64,000 nucleotides of DNA from an uncultured Sulfitobacter sp. Lineage in GTDB: Bacteria; Pseudomonadota; Alphaproteobacteria; Rhodobacterales; Rhodobacteraceae. Where the stretch lies: positions 682,001 to 746,000 of the forward strand of contig CANLOQ010000002.1 of the NCBI GenBank assembly GCA_947492925.1, given 5' to 3'. The position numbers and the translations under genes are program-made. A model generated the notes under the pieces. That model had not been told where the DNA came from. It worked only from the letters and a program-made list of their open reading frames with translations, and did not search any database. This document shows positions 1-8,790 of the stretch, one piece after another (within the stretch, counting starts at the first letter, position 1; each line of letters opens with the position of its first letter).

Positions 1-1088
1 CTGACCACCCGGTCTAACTGATCCGGCTCGGGGGCATCCTCGGCATCCCAGACGCCAATGATGCTGCCTTTGCAGAAATCCAGCGCATAGTTCAGCGCGC
101 GTGGTTTGGTGGTCAGACGGTTGGCTTCGGGCACTTCGATCACGCTGATCCAGGGCGGCAGTTCTGTGCGGGCAAGGGTTTCTTTGGTGGTGTTGTCATG
201 CGCTTCAAGCACGAGCACGACATCGAGCAGGGATTTGGGATAGGTCAGGCGCGTCAGCCGCGTGATCAGCGCCCCGGCGATTTCCTTTTCCTTGAGCAGG
301 GGGACAAGTATCGACACGCGGGGCAACCGGTAGGGCAGCGCGTGCGGCAGGCTTAGCGGTGGCGGGGTTTCGGCGGTCTTGTGAGTGATCTGGGACCAAA
401 GCGCCGCGGCCTTAAGCGTGGTGGTCATCAGCAATGTGAGGAACGCCCAAAGGATGGCGATGGTCACCGTCCAAAGCGGCGCAAGGACAAGCGCAAGCAG
501 CACAAGGCCCAGTGCAGCGATAGCCCAGATGCTGCGGCTACGACCGGTGATGTTCCACGTCCGGCAGGAAATGGCGGCGGGCACCCGATTTGCGGCTTTT
601 TGTGCCAGTTCGACACCGTACAGACGGCTGATTTCCTCCTGTATCTGCTGTTCGTCCGCGATGACCGGCAGGATGCTCGGCACCCTGTCGCCAAGGGCAA
701 GGCGCAACGTCTCAAACTCATGCGGTCGGCTGGTGGCGATCAGAAGGGCACCGCCAAGTTCCGCCCAGACGACGGCGCGGAATTTCAGGCACAACCCGAC
801 GGGCAGATGGTGTGACAGGGTTGCGCGCGCGGGATCACGGCGCAGATCGACGCGTTGCGCCGCGTATTGATGCCCCAGCGCGTCAAGCACATGATGCCGG
901 TCCGCCAGCCCCTCCGCGATAAGAATTTCACCCAGTGGCGCGTCCACGTGCCGCTGAAGATCCAGCGCATGAACCAGATCCTTGCCGGAGATCACCCCGG
1001 CCTTGATCAGATAGCGCCCCAGCGGCATGCGCGGGGTGGTGCGGGGGGCGATTTGCGGATCGGATAGCAGGAGCCGCAGGTTGGACAT
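1..1088 (-). CDS. Glycosyltransferase family 2 protein with N-terminal MshEN-like domain (partial, C-terminus beyond the left edge)
   Basis: I translated the reverse strand from an ATG at 1088; the frame stays open for about 362 codons to the window edge. Residues ~20-85 (LGRYLIKAGVISGKDLVHAL... PLGEILIAEG) resemble the N-terminal domain of GspE/MshE-type proteins that is fused to some glycosyltransferases. Two hydrophobic segments follow (~175-225), then a GT-A type start (RVSILVPLLKE at ~255) and a VWDAEDAPEP acidic motif near the break, typical of processive GT2 enzymes making exopolysaccharide. It would act at the inner membrane. AAGG lies 9 nt before the chosen ATG; an in-frame ATG at 1124 would add 12 residues and make the inverted repeat at 1098-1117 coding. 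A CtrA-like box lies just upstream. Family assignment is good; the sugar substrate is unknown. Confidence 0.75.
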   Translation of the reverse strand, partial: MSNLRLLLSDPQIAPRTTPRMPLGRYLIKAGVISGKDLVHALDLQRHVDAPLGEILIAEGLADRHHVLDALGHQYAAQRVDLRRDPARATLSHHLPVGLCLKFRAVVWAELGGALLIATSRPHEFETLRLALGDRVPSILPVIADEQQIQEEISRLYGVELAQKAANRVPAAISCRTWNITGRSRSIWAIAALGLVLLALVLAPLWTVTIAILWAFLTLLMTTTLKAAALWSQITHKTAETPPPLSLPHALPYRLPRVSILVPLLKEKEIAGALITRLTRLTYPKSLLDVVLVLEAHDNTTKETLARTELPPWISVIEVPEANRLTTKPRALNYALDFCKGSIIGVWDAEDAPEPDQLDRVV

Positions 1089-1097
1089 GAATATGGG

Positions 1098-1117
1098 CCT
1101 TATTCGTTCGAATAAGG
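1098..1117. promoter_or_regulatory. Perfect 9-bp inverted repeat in the glycosyltransferase leader
   Basis: Arms CCTTATTCG and CGAATAAGG are separated by TT. It lies 10-29 nt upstream of the chosen start at 1088, so it would include the ribosome binding site AAGG and could form a hairpin that hides it, or be an operator. No matching regulator was recognised. Confidence 0.45.
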
Positions 1118-1137
1118 TAAACATGCCGCACGCGTGG

Positions 1138-1152
1138 TTAATGCGGCGTTAA
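1138..1152. promoter_or_regulatory. CtrA-type box (TTAA-N7-TTAA)
   Basis: TTAATGCGGCGTTAA matches the full CtrA consensus TTAA-N7-TTAA known in alphaproteobacteria. It sits 50-64 nt upstream of the glycosyltransferase start at 1088, and 62 nt beyond the end of carA, so the glycosyltransferase is the natural target. In Rhodobacterales CtrA mainly controls motility, surface polysaccharide and gene transfer agent functions, which fits an exopolysaccharide enzyme. Target assignment is inference. Confidence 0.5.
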
Positions 1153-1213
1153 GGGAACGGCACGTTTGCCCGCAAAACAACGGTTTTGGGGTGCAAAATG
1201 TTAAGATTCGCGC

Positions 1214-2389
1214 TCAGACAGTGGATTTGGCCCCGGTACGCTCTGCCATCGCGGCGGCAAAGCGTTTAAAGAGGTAATAGCTGTCCTGTGGTCCGGGGGA
1301 GGCTTCGGGGTGGTGTTGTACGGACCAGACGGGCCGGTCGGCCATGCGGATGCCGCAGTTCGACCCGTCAAAGAGCGAGACATGGGTTTCCACTACACCC
1401 TTGGGCAAGGTTTGCGCATCCACAGCAAATCCGTGGTTCATCGAGGTAATCTCGACCTTGCCGGTGTCGTTGTCCTTGACCGGGTGGTTGGCACCGTGGT
1501 GGCCGTGGCTCATCTTGACGGTCTTGGCCCCCAAGGCCAGCGCCAGCATCTGATGGCCGAGGCAAATGCCAAAGACCGGCACGTCCGTCTTGTCCAGCAC
1601 ATCGCGGATCATTGGCACGGCGTATTCACCTGTCGCTGCCGGGTCGCCCGGTCCGTTGGACAGGAACACCCCGTCAGGGTTATGCGCCATCACGTCATCA
1701 AAGGTGGCCGAGGCCGGCAAGACCGTCACATCGCAACCCGCCGAGGCCAGACAACGCAGGATGTTGCGTTTGGCACCATAGTCGACAGCGACGACTTTGT
1801 GTTTGGGATCAGTCTGTTGGCTGTAACCGTCAGGCCATGCCCAGCGCATTTCGTCCCAGCGGTAGGATTGCGAGCAGGTGACGTCCTTTGCCAGGTCCAT
1901 CCCTTCAAGTCCGGCGAAATCGCGGGCTGCCTTGATCAGTGCTTCAATGTCAAAATTACCGTCGGGATCATGGGCAAGTGCCACGTGGGGCGCACCCTGA
2001 TGGCGGATGGCGCGGGTCAGGCGGCGGGTGTCGATCCCGCCGATGGCGATGCGCCCGCGTGCTGCCAGCCAGTCCGACAGGGGCTGCACATTGCGCCAGT
2101 TCGACGGGTCGGTCGGCATCCATTTCACCACCATGCCAGCGGCCACAGGATCGGCGGTTTCATCGTCCTGCGGATTGGTGCCGACGTTGCCAATGTGGGG
2201 GAAGGTGAAGGTGACAACCTGACCCGCGTAGGACGGATCGGTCATGATTTCCTGATAGCCGGTCATGGCGGTGTTGAAGCAAAGCTCTGCCACCGTTTGC
2301 CCTGTGGCACCAAAGCCCATGCCGTAGAACAACGACCCATCCGCCAGAGCAAGCAGGGCGGTCGGGCGGGGGGATGTGGGCGCGGACAT
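1214..2389 (-). CDS. carA: Carbamoyl-phosphate synthase small subunit (glutaminase subunit)
   Basis: 391 residues, the usual length for CarA. It hydrolyses glutamine and channels ammonia to CarB for carbamoyl phosphate used in arginine and pyrimidine synthesis. The N-terminal CarA domain (ALLALADGSLFYG...) is followed by a class I amidotransferase domain with the nucleophile Cys276 in GICLGHQ and the partner residues His360 and Glu362 in QHHPEASPGPQD. LSNGPGDP (~243-250) is also conserved. carB is not in the window, which is common because the two genes are often apart in alphaproteobacteria. The gene is divergent from the GatB/YqeY gene at 2584, with about 190 nt of shared promoter region. 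Confidence 0.97.
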   Translation of the reverse strand: MSAPTSPRPTALLALADGSLFYGMGFGATGQTVAELCFNTAMTGYQEIMTDPSYAGQVVTFTFPHIGNVGTNPQDDETADPVAAGMVVKWMPTDPSNWRNVQPLSDWLAARGRIAIGGIDTRRLTRAIRHQGAPHVALAHDPDGNFDIEALIKAARDFAGLEGMDLAKDVTCSQSYRWDEMRWAWPDGYSQQTDPKHKVVAVDYGAKRNILRCLASAGCDVTVLPASATFDDVMAHNPDGVFLSNGPGDPAATGEYAVPMIRDVLDKTDVPVFGICLGHQMLALALGAKTVKMSHGHHGANHPVKDNDTGKVEITSMNHGFAVDAQTLPKGVVETHVSLFDGSNCGIRMADRPVWSVQHHPEASPGPQDSYYLFKRFAAAMAERTGAKSTV

Positions 2390-2466
2390 AGGGCAGTCTC
2401 CGGCAGGGTGTGATTGGGTAAACGATGCCGTGGATACCTGTCTGCGTGGTCCGGGTCAAGTGTTTG

Positions 2467-2492
2467 GAAAAAATGAGATTTTCATATTTTTC
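2467..2492. promoter_or_regulatory. A/T-rich imperfect dyad in the carA / GatB-YqeY divergent promoter region
   Basis: GAAAAAATGA and TCATATTTTTC form an inverted repeat with one inserted base around a 5-nt centre. It is the only clearly A/T-rich symmetric stretch between two divergent starts (2389 and 2584) and could be an operator or part of a promoter. No regulator can be named. Confidence 0.25.
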
Positions 2493-2583
2493 AATCGCTT
2501 ACCCCTGTGATGCCCCCATTGCGTGCGCGGGGTCGTTTGTCTATGTTGCGAAATTCGTAAACGGTCGGACAGGAAGATCACAG

Positions 2584-3042
2584 ATGGTGCTGCGCACACG
2601 CATTTCGGACGCTTTGAAAAAGGCAATGAAGGACAAGGACGCCAAGCGGCTGTCGACGTTGCGGTTGATCAACGCGGCGATCAAGGACAAGGACATCGAC
2701 GCCCGTGCCGGTGGCAGTGACGAAGGTGTGCCGGAGACGGAAGTGCTTGCGATCCTTGGGAAAATGACCAAGCAGCGGATGGAATCCGCGCGCGCCTACG
2801 AAGAGGGTGGCAGGCTGGATCTGGCAGAGCGGGAGCAGTCGGAGATCGAGATTATCGAAGAGTTCCTGCCGCGTCAGTTGAACGAGAAAGAGACCGATGC
2901 GGCGGTCGAGGCGGCGATTGCGGAGATCGGCGCGGACAGTATTCGGGACATGGGCAAGGTAATTGGTGCGCTGAAAGCGCAGTACACCGGGCAGATGGAT
3001 TTTGGCAAAGTGGGGCCAATGGTGAAAGATCGGTTAAGCTGA
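2584..3042 (+). CDS. GatB/YqeY domain-containing protein
   Basis: 152 residues, the usual length of free-standing YqeY proteins. It resembles the C-terminal tail domain of the GatB subunit of glutamyl-tRNA(Gln) amidotransferase (LRTRISDALKKAMKDKD..., EIEIIEEFLPRQL, ADSIRDMGKVIGALK). A role in tRNA or amidotransferase biology is supposed but not proven for the family. The frame is open further upstream to 2425, but ATG 2584 is preceded by AGGAAG at suitable spacing and starts the conserved domain, so it was chosen. It is divergent from carA, an arrangement common in Rhodobacterales. Confidence 0.9.
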   Translation: MVLRTRISDALKKAMKDKDAKRLSTLRLINAAIKDKDIDARAGGSDEGVPETEVLAILGKMTKQRMESARAYEEGGRLDLAEREQSEIEIIEEFLPRQLNEKETDAAVEAAIAEIGADSIRDMGKVIGALKAQYTGQMDFGKVGPMVKDRLS

Positions 3043-3223
3043 ACCGGTTCAGGCGCGCCCTGTGGGTATTTGGTAACCGGATATCAACCAAACTGACTGT
3101 TTGTTAACCTGTTGCGCAACACTTGCTGTGCATGTCTGTTTTGTCCTTATATTACAGCTCCTTGCCGCGTGACCCTCACTTGATGGTTGAGCGTGGTTAA
3201 CCCAAAATTTACGCTCACCCCGC

Positions 3224-3252
3224 GTACACCGCCTGTACACCCTGCGTGCACC
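3224..3252. repeat. Three GTRCACC units in 11-bp phase
   Basis: GTACACC at 3224, GTACACC at 3235 and GTGCACC at 3246 are spaced exactly 11 bp, in the 272-nt gap between two convergent genes (3043-3314). The 18-nt string covering the last two units, GTACACCCTGCGTGCACC, recurs exactly at 63615-63632. Directly behind, GCACC/GGTGC followed by TTTTT (about 3248-3276) could fold as a weak terminator for the upstream gene. Confidence 0.6.
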
Positions 3253-3314
3253 GGAGGGGGTGCTTTTTGGGGGTCTGTGTGCCGCACGCGGCGACGGTCT
3301 TGTCCGCACGGTTG

Positions 3315-3797
3315 CTAGCGTTTCAGGCTGCGTTTCAAATCGTCAAAAAGTGCGACGCGTTCTTCTTCGCTGAGGAAGCTGCCGATCTCTACCTCCCGGC
3401 CCTCGCCGCGCAGGGTGATGTAATGGGGGATGGGCCCCTTGTTTTCGTAGTCGGTCACGGTGGTCCAATAGCGGTTGCAGCGCCATTCCTTCAATTCGCC
3501 CTTGGGTGTTCTGTGCGACAGATGGGCGGTGGTGCCGTCCAGCGTCAGTATTTCCTCAATCTGGCGGGACTTGTGATTGGATTGCAGCGCAAAATACACC
3601 CCGCCCACCGCCATCAGCACGAAGGGTAACATGCCCCAAAGCAGGACCGTGCCCAAAAGCGTCATTGTGGGGATCAGAATCAGCGTGAAAGTGGTCAGGA
3701 TGAAAGCGGCAAACCCGCGGGCGGGCAGGCTTTGGTGGGGCCAGAGGCGCATTTCCTGCGCGGTTGCGTCGGGCGGTGTTTTCCATTCGTAGGGCAT
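3315..3797 (-). CDS. DUF2244 domain-containing membrane protein
   Basis: 160 residues. After a polar N-terminus (PYEWKTPPDATAQEMRLWPHQSL) come two adjacent hydrophobic segments (~28-72, FAAFILTTFTLILIP and LLWGMLPFVLMAVGGV), then a soluble part with HLSHRTPKGELKEW and a WTTV core, the DUF2244 layout: two N-terminal membrane helices and a cytoplasmic beta domain. In alphaproteobacteria DUF2244 genes often lie near respiratory oxidase genes, but no such genes are here. An upstream ATG at 3851 in the same frame adds 18 residues with no family similarity, so the start at 3797 is preferred; its ribosome binding site is weak. Function is unknown. Confidence 0.8.
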   Translation of the reverse strand: MPYEWKTPPDATAQEMRLWPHQSLPARGFAAFILTTFTLILIPTMTLLGTVLLWGMLPFVLMAVGGVYFALQSNHKSRQIEEILTLDGTTAHLSHRTPKGELKEWRCNRYWTTVTDYENKGPIPHYITLRGEGREVEIGSFLSEEERVALFDDLKRSLKR

Positions 3798-3870
3798 CGG
3801 CGGATCCGTCTGTGTTTCGCGCCAAGATAGCGCAGGGCACACAGGGTGCAATGCGACAGGATGGAGCGGA

Positions 3871-4251
3871 TCAGGCGTATTGGATCAAATCCCAGCGATT
3901 GCCGAAGGTGTCGGTGAAAACGGCGACGGTGCCGTAGGGTTCGTGACGGGGGGCTTCCTCGAACGCGACACCTGCGGCGGTGAGGCGGGCGTAATCTTTG
4001 GCAAAGTCCTGCGTTTCGAGAAAGAGCCAGACGCGGCCCGCGCCCTGGGTGCCGATGGCGGCGCGTTGGGCGTGCGTTGAGGGTTCGGCGAGGATGATGC
4101 CGGTCTGCGCGTCGGCGGACGGGGCGATGCGGACCCAGCGTTTGTGGCCCTGGTCGATGTCATCAATCAGGGTGAAGCCGAGGGTTTGGGTGTAGTAGGC
4201 GATGGCCGCGTCGTAGTCGGGGATGATGAGGGTGAGCGCGGAGAGGTGCAT
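3871..4251 (-). CDS. VOC (glyoxalase/bleomycin-resistance) family protein
   Basis: 126 residues, one vicinal-oxygen-chelate domain: beta-alpha-beta-beta-beta modules starting HLSALTLIIPDYDAAIAYYTQ and ending VFTDTFGNRWDLIQYA, with DxFGNRW typical of the C-terminal module. His2 and Glu110-region residues would be candidate metal ligands, but the set is incomplete in this reading. Family members are metal-dependent lyases, dioxygenases or binding proteins; the substrate cannot be deduced. The start lies 5 nt downstream of the stop of the gene at 4257-4988, so the two are very probably cotranscribed. Confidence 0.85.
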   Translation of the reverse strand: MHLSALTLIIPDYDAAIAYYTQTLGFTLIDDIDQGHKRWVRIAPSADAQTGIILAEPSTHAQRAAIGTQGAGRVWLFLETQDFAKDYARLTAAGVAFEEAPRHEPYGTVAVFTDTFGNRWDLIQYA

Positions 4252-4256
4252 GGGGC

Positions 4257-4988
4257 CTAACGTCGTTTATCTTTGAACATCTCGATGATCCTGTTGATCA
4301 CCGCAGTATTGGCCTGTTGGTACCACGCTTTACCGCTCAGTGCGCGGTGTATCGGCCAGAATGCTTTGTCAGGATCGATACGCAGGATGCTGGCGATCTC
4401 ATCGGGGATGTTCGAGAGGAAGGCGCTTGCCGCCACCTCAACCTCCGCTTCTTTTGCGTCAAAGTGGGCGTGGCCGTCCGGATGCCAGACTCCTGCTTTC
4501 ACCATGTGTGGTGCCGCTTTTTGGGTCCAGCGATACCCTTGGGATGTGGTCTCCAGATATCCGAGTACGGCAAGATCCATGAGCGACTGGACGCTGTTTT
4601 CCTTGCGGTCGTCTGGTTTAGCATGTGCCGGTAGGGCTTTGGCTTGAAAAGGGAATTGGGTTGTGGGCAGTTCATTAAAACCGCTGCTCAATTCGATGTA
4701 TGCGTGAAATATCGCGTCAAAGGTGTGGTTCAGATTTCCATCTGCGAAATGGGCAGGCAAGTTGGTCGCGTCTGTCGTGAGATGGTGAAAGGCGCGGCCA
4801 TCGGGCTCCGGGATAAGGGCAGTGGTGATTTGCAGTTGTTCGACGAGCAGTTCTTGGGCGTCGGCCCATGCATCCACATGCGTCGGACCCACGATGCGGT
4901 CTCCCTTGCGGGCGGTGTCGGTCATCATCCGGATGATGACAGCTGTCATGGATGCGCAGGCGTTCGCGATTTGCTGATCTGTTGGCAT
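4257..4988 (-). CDS. Hypothetical protein, 243 aa
   Basis: I do not recognise a family. The protein is soluble, without signal peptide or membrane helix; the N-terminal half looks helical (IANACASMTAVIIRMMTD), and a segment near 165-195 (SLMDLAVLGYLETTSQGYRWTQKAAPHM) has the look of a short winged-helix or substrate-recognition fold. It ends in a basic tail (MFKDKRR). The base composition is visibly lower in G+C than the flanking genes and codon choice is less biased, which may point to recent acquisition. ATG 4988 was chosen (GGAA upstream) rather than the 52-codon extension to 5144, which is arginine-rich and not protein-like. The VOC gene follows 5 nt behind. Confidence 0.7.
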   Translation of the reverse strand: MPTDQQIANACASMTAVIIRMMTDTARKGDRIVGPTHVDAWADAQELLVEQLQITTALIPEPDGRAFHHLTTDATNLPAHFADGNLNHTFDAIFHAYIELSSGFNELPTTQFPFQAKALPAHAKPDDRKENSVQSLMDLAVLGYLETTSQGYRWTQKAAPHMVKAGVWHPDGHAHFDAKEAEVEVAASAFLSNIPDEIASILRIDPDKAFWPIHRALSGKAWYQQANTAVINRIIEMFKDKRR

Positions 4989-5228
4989 GGGCGTTCCAAA
5001 GGGTGTTTTGGACGTGTTACTGCGGAATGTTGTTGAGAGTGTGGTTCTGTTGGGATGACATCGGGCTGCGTTGAGACCGAAACGGGCGTTCAGGTGGCCA
5101 AACCCAATCGCCCGCGTTCTGCTGAATTTCAATGCGAAGACCACGCCGGCCCAGAAGGCTGATTACGACGAAGGAACAGCGAAAGATTTTACGCTGCCAG
5201 TACGATTAGCTTGGTCACCGGTCGCCGC

Positions 5229-8200
5229 TCACTCCAATTCCACCAGCAGATCCTTGGCGTCGATCTGTCCTCCGGCGGTCACGTGCACGGCCTTGACCAC
5301 CGCGTCGCGTTCGGCGTGGATGCCGGTTTCCATTTTCATCGCTTCGATGGTCAGCAAGAGATCGCCTGCGTGGACCTGTTGGCCGACAACGGCGCCCACG
5401 GTGGCGACCACGCCGGGCATGGGGGCGCCGATGTGGTTTTCGTTGCCCGCTTCGGCCTTGGGGCGCTGGATCGTGGTGGCTTTGACCAGACGGTTGGGCA
5501 CGCGGATCACGCGGGGCTGGCCGTTCAACTCGAAAAAGACTTTTACCTCGCCGTCCTCGTTGGTGTCACTTGCCGCCTGCATGCGGATTTCCAGCGTCTT
5601 GCCGGGGTCGATTTCGGCGCTGATCTCTTCGCCCGGTTCCATGCCGTAAAAGAACGTCTGTGTGGGCAGGGTGCGCACGGGGCCGTATTGGCGGTGGCGG
5701 CCCATGTAATCGAGGAAAACCTTAGGGTACATCAGGAATCCGGCGAGGTCTTCGTTGTCGATGTCCATGCCGTCGAGCTGTGCGGAGAGGTCCTTGCGGG
5801 TGGCTTCCAGATCGACCGGGGCGAGGTGCGCGCCGGGGCGGTCGGTGTTGGGTGCCTCGTCCTTCAGCACCTTGTGGATGATCGTATCCGGAAAGCCGCC
5901 GGGAGGCTGGCCGAGGTTGCCGCGCATCATGTCGATTACTGAATCGGGGAAGGCGACATCGGTGGCGGGGTCTTCGACATCGGCGCGGGTCAGGCCCTGG
6001 GACACCATCATCAGGGCCATGTCGCCCACGACCTTGCTGGACGGCGTGACTTTGACGATGTCGCCGAACATCTGGTTTACGTCCGCATAGGTGCGCGCGA
6101 CTTCGGGCCAGCGGTCGTCAAGGCCGAGGCTTGCCGCCTGCGCCTTGAGGTTGGTGAACTGGCCGCCGGGCATTTCGTGCAGGTAGACCTCGGAGGAGGG
6201 CGCCTGCATTCCGGTCTCGAAGGCGCCGTACTGGTTGCGCACCTCTTCCCAGTAGTCAGAGATTTCGCGCACGGCGGTCATGTCGAGGCCGGTGTCGCGG
6301 TCGGTATGCTGCAAGGCGGAGACGACGGAGCCGAGGGTGGCTTGGGAGGTGTTGCCGCTAAGCGCATCCATCGCGCAATCGACGGCGTCGACGCCTGCCT
6401 CAGATGCGGCGAGGATCGTGGCGCAGGCGATGCCGGCGGTGTCGTGGGTGTGGAAGTGGATCGGCAGGCCGACCTCGGATTTCAGCGCCTTGACGAGGAC
6501 GCGGGCTTGGGCGGGTTTCAGCAATCCTGCCATGTCCTTGAGGCCCAGCACATGTGCGCCTGCGGCCTTCAGGTCCTTGCCCATCTGGATGTAGTATTTC
6601 AGGTCGTATTTCGCGCGGTCGGGGTCGAAGATGTCACCGGTATAGCAGATCGTGCCTTCGCAGACCTTGTTCGCGTCGATCACCGCGTCCATCGCGACGC
6701 GCATGTTTTCGACCCAGTTGAGGCTGTCGAAGACGCGGAAGACGTCGACGCCGGATGTCGCTGCTTGTTTGACAAAGAACTGCACCACGTTGTCGGGGTA
6801 GTTGGTATAGCCCACGCCGTTTGAGGCGCGCAGCAGCATTTGCGTCATGATGTTGGGCATGCGTTCACGCAGGTCGCGGAGGCGCTGCCACGGGCATTCC
6901 TGCAGGAAGCGGTAGGCCACATCAAAGGTGGCGCCGCCCCAGCATTCGACCGAGAAAAGCTGCGGCAGGTTGGCGGCGTAGGCGGGGGCGACCTTGATCA
7001 TGTCGTGGGAGCGCATGCGGGTGGCGAGCAGGCTTTGGTGCCCGTCGCGCATGGTGGTGTCGGTGATGAGAAGCTGGCGTTGCTGGGACATCCAGTCGGC
7101 CACGGCTTGCGGGCCTTTTTGTTCCAGCAGGTTGCGGGTGCCCATCATCGGCTCGGCGCGGTTGGCGGGTGGTTTGGGCTGGCGCGTGGTGACGGGCAGG
7201 CGCGGGTGGCCTTTGGTCTCGGGGTGGCCGTTCACGGTGATGTCCGCGATATAGGTCAGCACCTTGGTGCCGCGGTCCTTGCGCTTGGTGAACTGGAACA
7301 GCTCCGGCGTCTCGTCGATGAATTTGGTGTGGTAGGTGTTGTCGAGAAAGCTGGGGTGGCGCAGCAGGTTTTCGACGAAGGCGATGTTGGTGGACACGCC
7401 CCGGATGCGGAATTCGCGCAGGGCGCGGTCCATGCGGGCGATGGCCAGTTCAGGTGTTTGTGCCTTGGCGGTGACTTTCACCAACAGGCTGTCGTAGTAG
7501 CGGGTGATGACGCCGCCCGAATAGGCCGTGCCGCCGTCAAGGCGGATGCCCATGCCCGTGGCCTCGCGAAAGGCGGTGATGCGGCCGTAGTCGGGGATGA
7601 AGTTGTTCTGCGGGTCCTCGGTGGTGATGCGGGTTTGCAGGGCGTGGCCTTGCAGCTGGATGTCATCCTGTGAGGCTTTGCCGGTGGCCTCGGCAATGGT
7701 CTTGCCCTCGGCGATCAGGATTTGCGCCTGTACGATGTCGATGCCGGTGACTTCTTCGGTGACGGTGTGTTCGACCTGCACGCGGGGGTTCACCTCGATG
7801 AAGTAGAATTTGCCGTCGGCCATATCCATCAGGAATTCGACGGTGCCCGCGCATTCATAGTTCACATGGGCGCAGATTTTCCGGCCCAGATCGCAGATTT
7901 CCGCGCGCTGTTCCTCGGTCAGGTAGGGGGCGGGGGCGCGCTCGACCACCTTCTGGTTGCGGCGCTGGACGGAGCAGTCACGCTCGTAGAGGTGGTAGAT
8001 TTCGCCGTGTTTGTCGCCAAGGATTTGCACTTCGACGTGGCGGGCCTTGAGGATCATTTTCTCAAGGTAGCCTTCGCCGTTGCCAAAGGCGGCTTCGGCC
8101 TCGCGGCGGCCTTCGAGGACTTTCTCTTCGAGTTCACTCTCATCGTAAATGGGCCGCATGCCGCGCCCGCCGCCGCCCCAGGAGGCCTTGAGCATGAAGG

Positions 8201-8669
8201 GGTAGCCGACCTTTTTCGCTTCGGCCCGGATGGCATCCATATCGTCGCCCAGCACTTCGGTGGCGGGGATGACGGGCACGCCGGCCTCAACCGCGACGCG
8301 GCGGGCAGAAGCTTTGTCACCCAATGCGCGCATGGTTTCCGCCTTTGGGCCGATGAAGGTGATGCCGTTGTTTTCGCAGGCGTCCACGAAATCGGGGTTC
8401 TCGGACAGCAGGCCATAGCCGGGGTGGATGGCGTCGGCGCCGGAGGCTTTGGCGACGCGGATGATCTCGTCTATCGAAAGGTAGGCGGCAACGGGGCCAA
8501 GGCCCTCGCCGATGCGGTAGGCCTCATCCGCCTTGAAGCGGTGCAGGCCCAGCTTGTCTTCCTCGGCGTAGACGGCGACGGTCTTTTTGCCCATCTCGTT
8601 GGCCGCGCGCATGATGCGGATGGCGATTTCGCCGCGGTTGGCGATGAGGATTTTCTTGAAATCGGGCAT
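5229..8669 (-). CDS. pyc: Pyruvate carboxylase
   Basis: 1146 residues, the length of single-chain pyruvate carboxylases. It carboxylates pyruvate to oxaloacetate with ATP and bicarbonate (anaplerosis). Domains in order: biotin carboxylase (KKILIANRGEIAIRI at the start, ATP-grasp KASWGGGGRGMR, and EVNPRVQVEHTVTE), carboxyltransferase TIM barrel (TTMRDGHQSLLATRMR, with the downstream HFHTHDTAG metal-binding motif), the PYC/OADA conserved domain, and a C-terminal biotinyl domain with EAMKME; the biotinylated lysine is Lys1112. The start at 8669 has GGAGA upstream; the frame is open to 8747 but the extra residues are not conserved. Monocistronic. Confidence 0.97.
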   Translation of the reverse strand: MPDFKKILIANRGEIAIRIMRAANEMGKKTVAVYAEEDKLGLHRFKADEAYRIGEGLGPVAAYLSIDEIIRVAKASGADAIHPGYGLLSENPDFVDACENNGITFIGPKAETMRALGDKASARRVAVEAGVPVIPATEVLGDDMDAIRAEAKKVGYPFMLKASWGGGGRGMRPIYDESELEEKVLEGRREAEAAFGNGEGYLEKMILKARHVEVQILGDKHGEIYHLYERDCSVQRRNQKVVERAPAPYLTEEQRAEICDLGRKICAHVNYECAGTVEFLMDMADGKFYFIEVNPRVQVEHTVTEEVTGIDIVQAQILIAEGKTIAEATGKASQDDIQLQGHALQTRITTEDPQNNFIPDYGRITAFREATGMGIRLDGGTAYSGGVITRYYDSLLVKVTAKAQTPELAIARMDRALREFRIRGVSTNIAFVENLLRHPSFLDNTYHTKFIDETPELFQFTKRKDRGTKVLTYIADITVNGHPETKGHPRLPVTTRQPKPPANRAEPMMGTRNLLEQKGPQAVADWMSQQRQLLITDTTMRDGHQSLLATRMRSHDMIKVAPAYAANLPQLFSVECWGGATFDVAYRFLQECPWQRLRDLRERMPNIMTQMLLRASNGVGYTNYPDNVVQFFVKQAATSGVDVFRVFDSLNWVENMRVAMDAVIDANKVCEGTICYTGDIFDPDRAKYDLKYYIQMGKDLKAAGAHVLGLKDMAGLLKPAQARVLVKALKSEVGLPIHFHTHDTAGIACATILAASEAGVDAVDCAMDALSGNTSQATLGSVVSALQHTDRDTGLDMTAVREISDYWEEVRNQYGAFETGMQAPSSEVYLHEMPGGQFTNLKAQAASLGLDDRWPEVARTYADVNQMFGDIVKVTPSSKVVGDMALMMVSQGLTRADVEDPATDVAFPDSVIDMMRGNLGQPPGGFPDTIIHKVLKDEAPNTDRPGAHLAPVDLEATRKDLSAQLDGMDIDNEDLAGFLMYPKVFLDYMGRHRQYGPVRTLPTQTFFYGMEPGEEISAEIDPGKTLEIRMQAASDTNEDGEVKVFFELNGQPRVIRVPNRLVKATTIQRPKAEAGNENHIGAPMPGVVATVGAVVGQQVHAGDLLLTIEAMKMETGIHAERDAVVKAVHVTAGGQIDAKDLLVELE

Positions 8670-8790
8670 GGTGTTCTCCGCTTGTGTTGGGCGCACCTTA
8701 GGCACGCTGCACTGCGGCACAATACCCAATACCCCGCAGTTTGTCACATTTCAGAAACATTTTGACATCGTCAGCGCTAACGCGGTGCCG

